Source: Amphibalanus amphitrite (lineage: Eukaryota > Arthropoda > Thecostraca > Balanomorpha > Balanidae). From it: a stretch of DNA of 64,000 nucleotides. This document shows, piece after piece, positions 1 through 12,023 of this stretch. The first letter of the stretch is position 1; every line of letters begins with the position of its first letter. The notes beneath the pieces were generated by a model. The model saw only the letters and a program-made list of their open reading frames with translations. It searched no databases and was not told the DNA's origin. A program made the translations under genes and the position numbers. The stretch covers positions 17,361 through 81,360 of the forward strand of contig NW_024883476.1 in NCBI RefSeq assembly GCF_019059575.1. The letters are read 5' to 3'.

Positions 1-3000
1 CGGAGAGCCTCGAGCTCCAATCCGAAGTGCCTCTCTTGCGCTTCCCCGATCAGCAGCCGCAGTGCGCGCCTCCTCTCTTCGGTGGTCAGCTGCGAAGAAT
101 CCTCTCTCTCCGCTCGGGGTCTGCGGGCATTGTCAACGAACCTCAATACCCAGGCGTAGCGGTTCACCGCCTGCTTCAACGACGAACATTCAGTCACATC
201 GAACAGAGATACGGTCGGCGGCCGCTCTGAGTCCCGACTCACAGTGCAGGCCTCCACACGTCTCGACTCACCAGTCTTGGTCGGCTTCAGCTCCTGAATC
301 GCGTCAGTGCTGGGCTCAGCTGGAACAGGCAACACATCAACAGTGTCCACGCCATCAACGATAAACTTCGGTCCGTGCCACCACATGGCACTCTTCGCCA
401 GTGACTCGAGAGACATACCTCTTGTGCCGAGGTCCGCCGGGTTCTCCTCACCCCTGACGTGTCGCCACTGGTCCGCGCGCGAGAGCTGGAGGATGGCCGA
501 GACGCGATTCTCCACGAAGAGCTTCCGTGGCCTCCCACAGGAGATCCAGTAGATGACGTCCATAGAGTCTGTCCAAAAGTACACTGTAGGAGACGACATG
601 TTCAACGACTTCCTAACGAAATCCATCAAACGCGCCCCAATCAAGGCCCCCATCAGCTCCAGGCGGGGGATGGTCAGCTGGGTGGAGAGGGGGGCGAGTC
701 GGCTCCGGGCGATCAGGAGCTTCGCCTCCCCACCCTGCACAGCATACACAGCGGCACAGAAGGCGACGGCTGAGGCATCACAGAACACGTGATACGTCGC
801 TTCCTCCGATAAGGTAATGGTACACGGTCGGGGAAACCATATCAGCTGACGGGCTGAGACCCACCAGGCTCTGACCTCTGCCTGAAGTGCTTCCGGCAGC
901 CTCTCCTCCCACACGCCGGGCGGCATAGTCCTCCAAGTCTCCTGGAAGAGGACCTTTCCACGAATGATCCATGGCACGAGTACACCAAGCGGGTCAAACG
1001 GTCGTGATAAAGCAGACAGCAGCTGACTTTTGGTTACAGGACAGGTCGACTCTGGGACAACCACAGCGAGCTCATCACGAGTGGTGCTCCACATCAGACC
1101 CAGGACAGGCGCATCCTCACACGCGTCCCCGGTCACTCGCGTCTTGTGCAGAGACATTCCAGCCTCCTGGAATATCACGCGAGTCTTCTCCATCGCTCTG
1201 CAGGCTTCATCCTTGCTAGAGAAGGTGAGACATATGTCATCCATATACAGACCGGAGCGCACCTTATCGCACAGGTCCTGCTCCGCGCTCTGGTACCTGA
1301 GGTGGGTGTTAACAGTCTGCAGCAGCATATACGGCGAACACTTCAAACCAAATGGTACTCTCTGGAACCTCAGCACACGATCCAGCCAAAAGAACTGCAG
1401 GTAAGGTCTGTCCTCTAGGCGTACAAGAATCTGGTGAAACGCAGCCTGGATGTCCGTCTGACAGGCCACCGGACCTCTGCGAAAGTTCAGCAGGACAGCA
1501 GGCACTCGACTGAGCAGATTCTCACCAGATTCCAAGTACGAGTTGAGACTGTAGCCGCTGCCGTCAGCTGCCGAGCCGTCGTACACCACGCGGAGTTTGC
1601 CGTTCCGATGCACCCCGTGGTGCGGTAGGTAGAACGCAGACTCTCGATCTTCAGCGATGGGCGCGTCCTCGATGACGCCGGTCTTCCTCAGGTTGGCCAG
1701 GTGACTGTCGTACTCGTCGAACTCCTCTGCGGTCAGCTTCTCGGTCATACGGCGGGTGCGACTCTCTGCAACAGCCAGGTTAGCGACGGGGCGACGGTCC
1801 GACTTCCACAACAACGACATCTCGTAGCGATTCGCAGCAGGAACCCAGGTAGGTTCTTCGAAGTTAGGCTTACAGGTACTCACTTCATCTTGGGCGACCC
1901 CCACGGCGTCCAGTGTCCACATCTGCTCCACGGTTTGGCATCGGTAGACGTGTCGGCGCGCTGGTTGCTGCTGGCTCGGCGCTGCTCCGTGCAGCACGTG
2001 TCCGAAGATCGTCTCGATCAGTCTGAGAGCTGGTGAGACCTGGACATGGTTCCACAGCACAACATGGTACATCTGATCCAGGCCGATCAACAGATCAACA
2101 GGTCCCCCCTGGTAATCATCAGCCAGCTTCACACCACTTGGGAGCGACAAAAAGTCGGGTTTTCTGTCATTTACAGGCGCACACAAGCGATCACTCTTCC
2201 AGAACTGGAGCTCCTTTCCCTCACCTGTGTGACGGCTCCTCAAGGTCACCTTGACCTGGTCATAGGTGCGTGCCTCCTCAACACGCTCAGGGAATCCAAT
2301 ACAGGCGAATGTCCCCTGTCCCAGTACCGCCAGCCCGAGCTCTTCAGCGACAGAGGCCCTGATGAATGAAGAGTCTGATCCCCCATCAATCATGACACGG
2401 ACCTGTTTAGTGCCCAGGGGCCCAACAGCATCAACCAGTACAGTTTGGTTGTAGCACACTTGGCCATGCATGTCATTGCCAACACAGTCAGCACTCACCG
2501 CTGCCGAACAGTGCTGCCACCTATAGCCGGGCTGCCAAGTTTGACGAACATCATACACGGGCTGCTTACCAGCAGGCGGATCCATGCCAGCGCCAGGTGC
2601 AGGAGCAGCAGGCAGAGCAGATGCGTGCGCATGAGCCTGAGGTGCCGCAGCAGCATGCCCAGAAGCCGCTGGAGGTGCGGCTACACGAGCAGGGACTGCA
2701 GGCAGCGCAGCAGCAGGAGCGGCATGCAGAGACGTGTGATGTGCAGCACCGCACACCGTGCATGACCTGCTTTTGCACTGACGAACAAGGTGGGGTCCGA
2801 GACATTGGTAACACAACCCAGCTCTCCTCACTACTGCCCATCTTTCCTCCACAGACATCCTCTGATAAGCAAAACATTTGTTCAGGCCATGCTTGTACTT
2901 AGTACATGCTGCACAAGTCCATACACTGGCTGGGGCTGGGCTGACTCGACTCTGACTGACCGCAAGAGCACTCACTGTGGGTGGGGAGCCTCTCTCCTGG

Positions 3001-3484
3001 GCTGTTGGACGCTTACTGCAGAAGCCAGCCTCCTCTCGGATGTTCATCTCTCTCTGGAGAAACTGCAGGAACTCCTCCAGTCCTGGAGACGGCTGATGCT
3101 GCCGCGCCCACTCCAGTCTCCACGGCTCAGGCAGTTTTCCTTTTGCTATGGGTAGAAGCAGGCTGGAAAAACTGTCACAGCCGACTCCCATCGCTGTTAG
3201 AGTCCTCACGTGAGACGTCAGATGATCAACAAAAGACCTCATCGAGGTCAAGTCATCGGTTGCACACGGCATGTTCAGCAGCCCCTTAATTATCTCCTCT
3301 TTTACTCTCTCCGTTTGACAAAACCTGTCCTTCAATGTGTCCACAGCAGAGTCGTAACACACGTCAGACACTGGTATGCCCTTGATACACTGTAGTGCAA
3401 GACCAGACAGGTGACTCTTAAGTAAGACAAATTTCTGTACAGTTGCGTACCTTGGGTTGGTGTGTACAGCAACTTCGTAGAGGT
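1..3484 (-). CDS. BEL/Pao gag-pol polyprotein, C-terminal part of gag through RNase H (partial)
   Basis: One reading frame appears open from the edge of the inserted element to position 1; I checked several stretches of it codon by codon. It begins with the C-terminal half of gag. A zinc-knuckle region lies at about 2728-2813 and holds CYQC followed by the CTVCGAAHHTSLH pattern typical of BEL/Pao. The aspartic protease motif MIDGGSDSSF is at about 2364-2396. The reverse transcriptase active site LYMDDICL has YMDD at 1236-1247. RNase H signatures are FCDASA (about 770-790) and WTDSMDVIYW (about 547-585). These proteins would make virus-like particles and copy the element's RNA into DNA. The frame has no stop before the edge, so integrase is probably next. 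It was missed as a complete ORF because neither end lies within an uninterrupted stretch. Confidence 0.88.
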
Positions 3485-3526
3485 CAGTAGGCGGAACTAT
3501 GGTCATGAGTACCCAAATATAGGAAC

Positions 3527-3587
3527 GTTCCCATTTTTGGGAACGGAGTTCCCAAATATGGGAACGGGCGTTCCCATTTATGGGAAC
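3527..3587. repeat. Left subterminal palindrome array (three GTTCCCAWWTWTGGGAAC copies)
   Basis: Three copies of an 18-bp palindrome lie at 3527-3544, 3548-3565 and 3570-3587. The middle copy is GTTCCCAAATATGGGAAC. Spacing is about 21-22 bp, two turns of the helix. They are probably transposase-binding sites of the element that holds them. Confidence 0.88.
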
Positions 3588-4653
3588 GGAAGGTAATTTT
3601 TCGGCCGTTCGCCCACTAAAACTCATTAGTGCATCACGTCTCAAAAAAGTGCACGCTAATTTAAGTATCTACTAAATCTCTATAAAATTATCTTTAATCT
3701 GACCGTTGCACAAGGAAATTGACCGTCGAATGATATTTTTAATGATTTTTTGAAATGATGGAATGGTGAAAACATGGGTTATACTACATTTAACTTGCAA
3801 TTTTAAGGAAAATGAAGCGTTTTTTACATTTTGAGGTCAAGTATAATAATTTTCGCCTGGTTATGAAGTTTCATACTAGCGACACCAGATGCTGACATAT
3901 GCAAGCGAACACGCGGACAGTCCGGGGGTAATATTGGTGACATTTGGTGTCGGGGCGCACGTCCGCATGGAACGTCAGTGATTTTACCGAACTACTGTTG
4001 TAAACTCAGTTTCAGTGGTTTAAAATTATTCAGCTGTATTTTATCATCCCAGAAAGACATATTTTATTTGGATGCTAGCTGTTTAGAGCTGTTTTATAAG
4101 GAGCGTCATGAGCGTGGTTTTTGTCTTCCGTGTTTCTAAGCGTGATCGTTTTGGGGGAATTTCTCTTATATAGGTCGCTCTGTGTGGCTTATTTATAATT
4201 TTTATGCTGATTTCGATCATTCCTCGTGCCCATCCTACCAGGCCTTTTGCCACTTACACTCATCAAGAAAGGAAAAAACTAGATTTTCATTGGGACTAGG
4301 TGTTTTGAGGGTGTAACATATTCAGCGTTCCCATTTTTGGATACTTCCTTGTGCTCGTCAACTATCGGTGATAAACGGACAGGTGCTTGACATGTCTCCA
4401 CCCTCGGCGCGGACGGTGGATATAGGTATGGAAGACCTTGTTGAACATCGCTGAGCGTTGTGAATTACGTAATCCTGCAGAGGGGGGCGTGCCCGCTGCG
4501 AGATCGACGGGAATAAAAGCGCAGAAGACCGGGCGAAACATGCGACGGTCTTGCCGGAAAGGTCATCTGATGATTGTTGCGTTAACAATAATTTGCGGCG
4601 TTGGACGTAATGTTTGTTAATGAAAAGAGCCCCTGAAAGGCGTCGGTGAAATC

Positions 4654-4981
4654 GTTCCCAATTTTGGGTACGCCGTTCCCATAATAAGGAACGCTTGCAG
4701 CGCCAGTGTACGAGAGCGTTCCCAAATTTGGGCTCGCGGCCCGGATGATGGACTGCTTTAGAAATAGGGGAACGATTTGAAACTAGGATGGGCCTTACAA
4801 TATCAAACTCTTTCCCAACAATATTGAGACAAATATCAGGCGGTTCACGATCGTTTTATATTTTTTGGACGTCATTTAACGGTTCTTTATCGTGTTTTAA
4901 ATAATGCCTACATGGCGTTCCCATATATGGGTTTATCGTTCCCAAACATGGGAACGATAATGCGTTCCCGAAAATGGGTAC
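4654..4981. repeat. Right subterminal palindrome array (six degenerate GTTCCCA..TGGGAAC copies)
   Basis: Related palindromes begin at 4654, 4675, 4718, 4917, 4938 and 4964, with GTTCCCAAACATGGGAAC at 4938-4955 the best copy. One more, isolated, is at 4327-4344. The 21-bp spacing seen at the left end recurs for 4654/4675 and 4917/4938. Confidence 0.85.
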
Positions 4982-5005
4982 GCTTGACCATAGTTCCGCC
5001 TACTG

Positions 5006-5421
5006 AGGTCCCAAAACTCTGACCACTGCAGGAAGTCCCCACTGAACACTGGCAACTTGACGTCAGACACCCTGAGATCTGTGACATCAGACTGAGTTGG
5101 GGCGGGGGGAGCCACTACAGCACTCTCAACCCTGATCAGCTGACGCCGAGCCTTGAACACCTCTTCCCTCAGAGTATCAATATGAGACGTCTCATCGGGT
5201 ACACCCTTAGAACTGAGCACACCCTGCAGTGACACCATCTGCTCCTCCAGCTGACTCAAAACATGGATTTTGTAAGCCAGATCATCTTGATCCACAGATC
5301 CTGCTCTGTACTCTTTTAAATCATTGACCAGCTTTGTAGCCTTACCTCGAAGCTTCGTCCTCTCCTTTACCAACGCTTCTTCAGTCATCTTCTCCATCTT
5401 GCACTGAATATCAATGCCCAA
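5006..5421 (-). CDS. BEL/Pao gag N-terminal fragment, interrupted
   Basis: The minus-strand ATG at 5419-5421 opens a frame of about 138 codons. It has a helical, charged N-terminus and ends in KLPVFSGDFLQWSEFWDL, a gag motif of the BEL/Pao type. The frame then runs into a DNA transposon at 5005. The codons left of that transposon (from 3484 downward) are in the same frame once one copy of the target duplication is discounted. The break is therefore a clean insertion and not decay of gag. The start at 5421 is the first in-frame Met of the open frame; its initiation context was not otherwise tested. Confidence 0.8.
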
Positions 5422-6124
5422 ACAAGCACAGCAAAATCACAGTTGAAATTAAAATCAAGGCGGGTGTTATCCGGCCCGCGGAGGACTATGTAAGGTGGGC
5501 AAACAAAATATTTCCTCTGGGGTATATTCTTGCGGCGGCTGGTTGCTTGACGGTGACAACTCGGTAACGCAACGAACAGTGCACTGACGCGCTCGGCAGC
5601 CTCGACGGTAGCATTCTGAGATGGGCGGATCGCGGATCAAAACAAAACGAAATCGGCTCGGTGAAAAATGGAAGCGTTACGTCACAACTTAATTGTGAAG
5701 GATTCAGGAAAAGGGCGGGCAAATAAAGGAAAGTTTTACTGGGGTAGGAAAGGTAGGTTACATTAGTATACGCACGGGTGAAGGTAAAAAAAGGAACAAG
5801 ACCACGAATTCATAACAATAATAGGAATGGGGCAAGGGAGGATATGCACTGCAGTGCATGTGTTTAATTTAGATCACAAAGGCATCATTTCGGCATCGTG
5901 CAGAGTCACTATCTTCCCCTCCTCTGCACTGCGGCATCTCTGCGCCCCACACACGGCGTCCTCACTCCACGGCCGGCCGCCGCCAACTGACCCACTCGCC
6001 GGGCGCCGCGACCTGACCCGTGTCACTGCCGCGGCCTGCGCAATAGAGTCGGGGCTGGAATCCGGGGGTTCGGCCGGCCGGCCGCCTCTGGAGCGGGGGA
6101 CTTTTTTAGTAGACCTACTGTACA
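5422..6124 (-). other. Probable 5' LTR / leader of the BEL/Pao element, not delimited
   Basis: This stretch lies upstream of gag and has no convincing ORF. By position it should hold the leader, primer-binding site and 5' LTR. I could not recognise TG..CA boundaries or a matching second LTR, since the other LTR is outside the window. The segment 5930-6090 is GC-rich. Confidence 0.4.
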
Positions 6125-7757
6125 GTGTGGCTGCTGAGGGTTTTTTTCGGGGTGCTGATCACGAATATCGTGTTAGTTTTGATCTCAGATATCTTTAAGC
6201 ATTTAGACCAGGTCAGGTCAGGTCAGGTCAGGTCAACCAGTAGGGGTCGTGACGGGTATTCGTAGTACGTGTCAACCGCCTCTGACAGCTTCGTAACATG
6301 TTACGAAGGCACCAAAACTACTTCGTAAATGTTCAAATGGTTTCTAAATTCGAATTCAGCTCCAAAAACTAGCCTAGAAACATGTAGAACTCGAAAAAGG
6401 GAAACCGAGGTCACAAAAGGTCAATGGTCTGACATGACCTTCAGGTGACCTTGACATCCACCCAAATGCATGGGAGCAACAGCAAATCACATGTTTGAAC
6501 GTTTGAAGCCACGAAAAGCTTGCAAACGCGCGGCTAATGCGAGCCGACATACGCCGAATCGCGATTCCGGCCAAACATGGTCTCGGAAAATAGGTCACAG
6601 GTCAAAGGTCACTTGGGTCAGGGTCATGAAATTTTCAGAGTAGGTGTAAAATTGATCAACTCGAGGGTACTGAAAGTTTCGTCTTGATCGGCCGCTTTTT
6701 GCGCGAGTTATTTGCGAAAAACCGTGGGGGGTCTATCCGACCCCCTACACATGCGAGAGTGTGTCTTTTAACACAAAAGTTATTGCGTAGAAGGCAACGG
6801 TTGTGGGAATGGTAGGTCAAGGTACAAATAAAGGCTTGCACAGTATTGATGGTATTGACGATACCTATTTCGGAAAGTTTGGGCCCCCATCTTGTTTGGG
6901 CCCTTTTTCTGAAAACCTGCCCCCGCAAGGCGAAATCCGTGGCACCGTCCCTGTCATTTCCCTGTGACATCTCCTCTGGCAGTGAGGACGTTGCGAAGTT
7001 GCGACATCTGAAGACCGTGCAGAGGTTCACTTATGACGTCATAGGTCAGTGACCTGACCTGACCCAAAAATGCGGTTGGTGTCAAAATATCCGGCTTGAA
7101 TCAAAGGTCGGGTATGCCAAGTTTCAGCTCTATCGCCAGCGTGCTCGGAGCTATCGCGAAAAAACTATGGGGGGGGGGCGGCACCCGCCCCCCCCCCTTC
7201 GGCCGGCGAGGGTTAATCAGTGTTATACCTGCCCTGAAAAATTCATGACCTTGACCCAAATGACCTTTGACCTGTGACCTACTTTTCGAGACCATGTTTG
7301 GCCGGAATCGCGATTCGGCGTATGTAGGCTCGCATTTGCCGCGCCCTTGCAGTATTTTCGTGGTTTCAAGCGTTCAAAAATGTGATATGATGTTGGTCCC
7401 ATGCATTAGGGTGGGTGTCAAGGTCACTTGGAGGTCAGGTCGGGTAATTGACTTTTGATGACCTCGGCTCATTTTCGAGTTTTACATGTTTCATCTATGC
7501 TAGTTTTTGGAGCTGAATTCGAATTTAGCAATCATTTGAACATTTACGAAGTAGTTTTGGTACCTTCGTAACACATTACGAAGCTGTCGGAGGCGGTTGA
7601 CACCTACTACGAATTCCCGGCAGGACCCCTACTGGTTGACCTGACCTGACCTGACCTGACCCGACCAGGCCTAAATGCATAAAGACATCATCTGTGATCA
7701 AAACGGCTAACATTCAACAGTCCGCACACAAAGAAACCTCTCAGCACCCACACTTTA
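6125..7757. mobile_element. AGGTCA-rich foldback element, about 0.5 kb inverted arms
   Basis: The left arm (from about 6125) and right arm (to about 7757) are imperfect inverted repeats. Both carry, in mirrored order, a run of GGTCA pentamers (6215-6237 and 7640-7662), CTACTGGTTGACC, TTACGAAG hairpins, AATCGCGATTC and TGACCTTTGACC. The centre holds G-run/C-run hairpins at about 6725-6745 and 7170-7195. Related arms recur at 53.2-53.6 kb and 54.8/56.5 kb. No protein-coding frame is seen. Confidence 0.8.
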
Positions 7758-7996
7758 CGAGGTTCTAACACGTCCTGACTTTCCCGACTTTTGGGTCATT
7801 GACATGACCTGGAAGGTCAACCAATGACCTAGAACTTTAAAATTGGGTATCATCGGCTTTCTCTTGTCACGGGCAGCATGCTCGTTTTTTCCCGCCAAGC
7901 TCTAGCTCGATCAGAGGCCAAACGGCAAGGGGGGTCCAACAACCCCTTGTACGTTCGCGGCTGGCAAAACACCAATATGGGCGAGGGTTAACTCGA
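7758..7996. repeat. AGGTCA-element end module finishing in GGGTTAA
   Basis: The module shares CCCGACTTTTGGGTCA, TGACCTGGAAGGTCAACCAATG and a G6/C4 hairpin with 56.69-56.93 kb, and more weakly with 40.31-40.50 kb. It ends in GCGAGGGTTAA, the terminus shared by the TTAA-ended family. Confidence 0.7.
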
Positions 7997-8272
7997 CCTG
8001 TGACTTTGCAACTGAACTTAAATCATCAGAAGTGTCTCGTCACGTTCTTTTGTTAGCCGCCTCGCCCGTTTCGCTGCGCCTATTGGTTCTTGAGTTGAGT
8101 TATCGGCTGGGTATATTTTACGCCTCCCCCTAGCAAATGGTGTGTGGCAAAATACTCCAGCAGCCTCCATGTTAGATTTTTTGAAGTTCATTGGCAGTTT
8201 TCAATTTGATTTACCAATTCTGTCCCGGTAGCTCTTGTCAATATAAGCAGAATGTGACTCGATGCACCAAGC

Positions 8273-8330
8273 GTCGTCTCGCTCTCCCAGAGAAGGCAGC
8301 GTCGTCTCGCTCTCCCAGAGACGGCGCGCC
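8273..8330. repeat. Short tandem duplication GCGTCGTCTCGCTCTCCCAG
   Basis: Two near-identical copies of about 28 bp are arranged head to tail in a GC-rich patch (8260-8470). The surrounding minus-strand ORF (8201-8623) looks compositional and has no recognisable domain. Confidence 0.6.
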
Positions 8331-8724
8331 GGGAGTGGGAACGTGAGCCACGGGGACGTGGCCTTGGCCGTTTCCTGCGGGGCAGCGCCGTCTACGGAGG
8401 AGGGGAAACCTTGCCCGGCCTGAGGGAGGGAACGGCTGCGGCACCGGGACGCCCCGCCGCTCCGAGACCGGCGCTCACTGTATAAACAAGCAAAAAACAT
8501 TGGCTGTGCGAAGCTTGCCTGTGCGTTGACAGAGGAGGCCTCTAGAGGAAAGTTTCGTAACTGCGCAAACCTGTAACAAAGATGTCGCTCGAAGCGCAGT
8601 GGAAATTGTAGGTTTTGATCCAAGTGAAAATTGACATCTCAAGGACGACGAAATGATGAAAATTAATGTGGAACGATTTTGCATGATGCGTAATTTAATT
8701 AATGTCATTAATTATCTCCTGCCT

Positions 8725-8900
8725 TTTTGTGTGAAACGATTTTGTACCTTGCGCTTTTGTATGATACGATTTTGTACGCTGCGCTTTTGTATGTTTTGAC
8801 TGTCCCCTACCCGGCCTGTTTTGTAGGTTTTGCGCGTTGTATGTTACGATTTTGTATGTTTTAATGATTGTATGTTAGGATTTTGTACGCTTTGATATGG
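8725..8900. repeat. Degenerate ACGATTTTGTA / CGCTTTTGTATG repeat block
   Basis: Variants of TACGATTTTGTAYGYT and GCGCTTTTGTATG alternate about six times at irregular spacing. There is no coding frame. Confidence 0.6.
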
Positions 8901-9004
8901 AGCCGAACCCAACTTTACTAAGGTTATGCGATGCATGTTTTATGGCCAGTTTTTCATTTCCAACTCAATGGTGTTGGTTATAAGACCATCAGGTACGGTT
9001 TAGG

Positions 9005-9715
9005 TCACTTTCTGGTGGAGGTCAGGTCAAGGTCAGGTCAAAAAAGGTCAAATTTCAAAGTTGATATTTTTGCATAAAATGGGTATTGATTTGATGCAGC
9101 TCGTCACGGGGAGTCTAATGGTGGTGTTTGTTTTGCGTTACGAGGTCGAGAATTGCTGAAAATTGAGTTTGAAAATTTGACGTCATCAATTTTGAACAGT
9201 TTTTTCGCTATAACTTGGCCAAAAAAAGAGGTATCGATCTCAAATTTGGTATGTAGATAGAAGGCGGTAAGGACTATCACATATATTCCGGTTTTTTCGA
9301 AATTCAAAAAACTTTTTGGATTTTTTGGCTATTATATTCAAAAAATCTATTTTTTGATTTTTGAGGGGTCAAAATCCAAAATTTTCAAAAATCCGAGATA
9401 GCAGTTTTGTAGCCCTGTCCATTCTACAGCTTTTATGTCGTATCATTTTTCTGTATTTGCAAAGCTATAGGCCTGACAGCTCTTCCCGCGAAACCCTTTT
9501 TTGGGTCGAAAACGGCAGAACATGACGTCACTCTGACGTCATTTCCGGCCAACCTATCATAGCCTTTGGAAAAATTTTTGGTCACAATGTGTAAAATTGA
9601 TGTCCGGGAGGGTACTGAAAGTTTGGTGACGATCGGCGCAGTGGTTCTGGAGATATATCGAAAAGTCTGGAGGGGGGGCAAAAAATAGCCCCCCCCCCCC
9701 ACCAGCGGCCGATTT
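9005..9715. mobile_element. AGGTCA-type element copy
   Basis: It starts with an AGGTCAGGTCAAGGTCAGGTCA-like array at about 9018-9050 and ends in a G-run/C-run hairpin at about 9671-9700. It is paralogous to 61.08-61.80 kb through shared segments such as GGTATGTAGATAGAAG, TCACATATATTCCGG and CCGAGATAGCAGTTTTGTAG. No gene is seen. Confidence 0.75.
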
Positions 9716-9992
9716 CATAAAAGGTAGTAAAATACATCCGGCGCAATTTCCCACCCGTTTTTGCCGGATTTTATGCCCTAGCGGTTTCATAAAGAAAACG
9801 GGGTTGTATTTTGCGACCGAAATTCTACTACGTCGACTTTTATGCCCAACAGCTGTTTTTGGAGAGAAATGCAGCAGATCGGTTTCATAAAGCGATGCAT
9901 TTTACACTCAAGTAATTTTTCATGTTCTTGATATCCCACAAAATTTTGCGTTGCTCTGAGCTGCATAACTTTGACCAAACTTGACATCACCA
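9708..9992. repeat. CGGTTTCATAAAG-type repeat
   Basis: TTTCATAAA occurs near 9713, 9784 and 9889. The inverted version of the same module lies at about 21.24-21.36 kb (CTTTATGAAACCGC, CTTTATGAAATCGGCCGC). Confidence 0.6.
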
Positions 9993-12023
9993 GTTGTTTT
10001 GAACATCGAATTGTGGAAGTGAGTCGAATTTTCTACCTATTTATTTTGAAATAACTATTTGACCAAGAATCAGGAGCTTTGAAGGCAGTAAGTGATACTT
10101 CAACTTTGTTTGTAGACCACGAGAATGTATTGTTGGCAGAAATTTGTTGTTGGTATAGTTGATAAGATTTGAGACTGAGAGTTCAGTTGGGCAAACTAGG
10201 CGGCGGGAATCAAAATATGGAGGCATCAAAATATTGATTCTAGTGGGCGGAGCTTTGACCATATATGGGCATAGAATCAATATTTTGATTCAATTTGGGA
10301 CATTCCCACCTTCAGACGACCCGTTACGGCGGAAATAACCCCCATGACGGCGAGATTTTTCGACAAATCAATACAAAAAACTTCCCCGCTTCAATTTTTC
10401 GCTGCATGGCTATCAGCCGTTTGTCGCGCGTACCTTTACGAATGGCATAAAGTTTTCGCCGCCATAATTCAACAAAAACGTGCTGTTAAAACTTGCTCTG
10501 TTTATCATCAACGACGAGCCTTTGTAATTTTTTCATAATTTTGTCTAAAAGAAAATAAAAAATGCGTTATTAAGTTGTATAATTCATTTATAAGAAATAT
10601 TCTTTTTCTTTGTATCTAGCCACGATTTCCGGTTCCCGCCATTTCGCGCCGGCGTCGTGGGTGTTTGGATGCAACGTAGTGCTCCCGGTTTTATTTTGTT
10701 TAAGGGACCTTTTCTGAAGTGTAAGTAACAATGGATCATATTTTAAGATACTTTGAAGTGTGTTTTTCAATTTCAGGCATGTGATCTTAACGTTTCTTAC
10801 CGAAAACTCGTTTTAAGAGATGGTTTTAGGAACATGGCGCGGTAGCGACGTCAGCGGCGCGGGACGCCTTCTCACTCTTCTATTGTCTTTTTAAGCTATA
10901 TTTTTTTGCAAATGATGTCTTAGGTGTAGTATTTCAGTGAAACATGATGTCCTTTAAAAGTTACGGTATAAATTAGTTACAAGAAGCCTAATGTTTTGTC
11001 TCACATGATAGAATTGTTGGGTGGACTCATGAAATGGGGGCAGTGCATGTCCAGTATTTTACATAATTTGGATGTTTTAGCCTCTGCTTGTGTCTCACTC
11101 ACCCAATTGTTGCTACAACTTTAATTTGTAAGTGTAACAAAAGCAAGTTGCTGAATGGTGTAAGCCATATTTACATTATGCGTGATCTTCAAGAAAATTA
11201 TGTGTCTAATGTACGTCAGTCCAGGGAATGCTGGATAGTTAATTTTCAGGATTGTCCATGCCAAAGTTAATTTTAGAAGCCAGTTTTATCAACACAAATA
11301 GCTGCCTGCTGGAATTTTTTTGCCTAAAGACTGCTTCACATATGGAGCGTTAACATGATGGGCACGTAAACGGATAGGGCTGTACCGTTCATGCTCTGTA
11401 TGTGAAGTAACTTTTAGACCAAAAAAAAAATCCAGCAGCCACCTATTTTTCTGTTGGTACAACTGGCCTCAGATCTACTTTTTTGGCAGAATTTATATAA
11501 CTGCATGAGATGACAGTTGTTGGCGCAACTGGTGGCGTTCAGTGGAAATTTAAGTGACATTAAGTCTTTAATTTTTCAATGTCCCAAAATTTGTCTATTT
11601 GGGTGGGAAACGACATCCAAATGAAATTCATTTTCCACTCTCACCACCATTTTTAAGAACAATTTTCCACTCCCAAGTCCCAACCAAGAAAACATAGATT
11701 TTTTACCTATAGAAAGACAGTTGTGTGGATGCCCAGTTAGCATCAAACATTCTACACCCTATAATAAAATGCATGCTTTTTGTCATTTCTCACTCCTTTT
11801 TGATCTAATCGAATCAGCAGTTTTCCACTCTCTCCCCTCTTTTTGGTGGGTAATTTTCCCCTCTGACACCCAAGACAAAACTCAATTTTGGGACACTGTA
11901 ATTTTTTATTGAATATATTCTAAAATTAATAGTTGCTGAACAAGTAGAATAATGACACATATAGTTTCCTTAATATTGTCCACAAATGTCCTAATTATTG
12001 TGTTCTGTTGACTGTTTGCTGCA

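Larger units (their letters stand above)
3485..5005. mobile_element. Non-autonomous TIR transposon inserted in gag (CAGT ends, 4-bp TSD)
   Basis: The ends are 21-bp perfect inverted repeats beginning CAGTAGGCGGAACTATGGTC (3485-3505 and 4985-5005). AGGT flanks both sides (3481-3484 and 5006-5009). If the outermost C/G pair is treated as target, the duplication is instead GAGGTC (6 bp). No transposase-like ORF is present; the longest frames inside are about 76 codons and low in information. Both subterminal regions carry iterated 18-bp palindromes. The superfamily is not certain: a 4-bp target with CAGT ends is compatible with several cut-and-paste groups. Confidence 0.9.
1..5421 (-). mobile_element. 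BEL/Pao LTR retrotransposon, left-truncated by window edge
   Basis: A minus-strand gag-pol region runs from a gag start near 5421 to the left edge of the window. In order it shows a gag region, a zinc-knuckle cluster, an aspartic protease, a reverse transcriptase with YMDD, and an RNase H. This order and the gag/zinc-knuckle style are typical of the BEL/Pao group. Integrase and the 3' LTR would lie beyond position 1. The only break I see is a separate 1.5 kb DNA element inside gag (3485-5005). I could not delimit the 5' LTR upstream of 5421. The open frame suggests a fairly young copy. Confidence 0.9.

Noticed and set aside
8201..8623. Minus-strand 140-codon ORF
   Set aside because: No domain, crosses a tandem duplication, and codon content follows the local GC patch.
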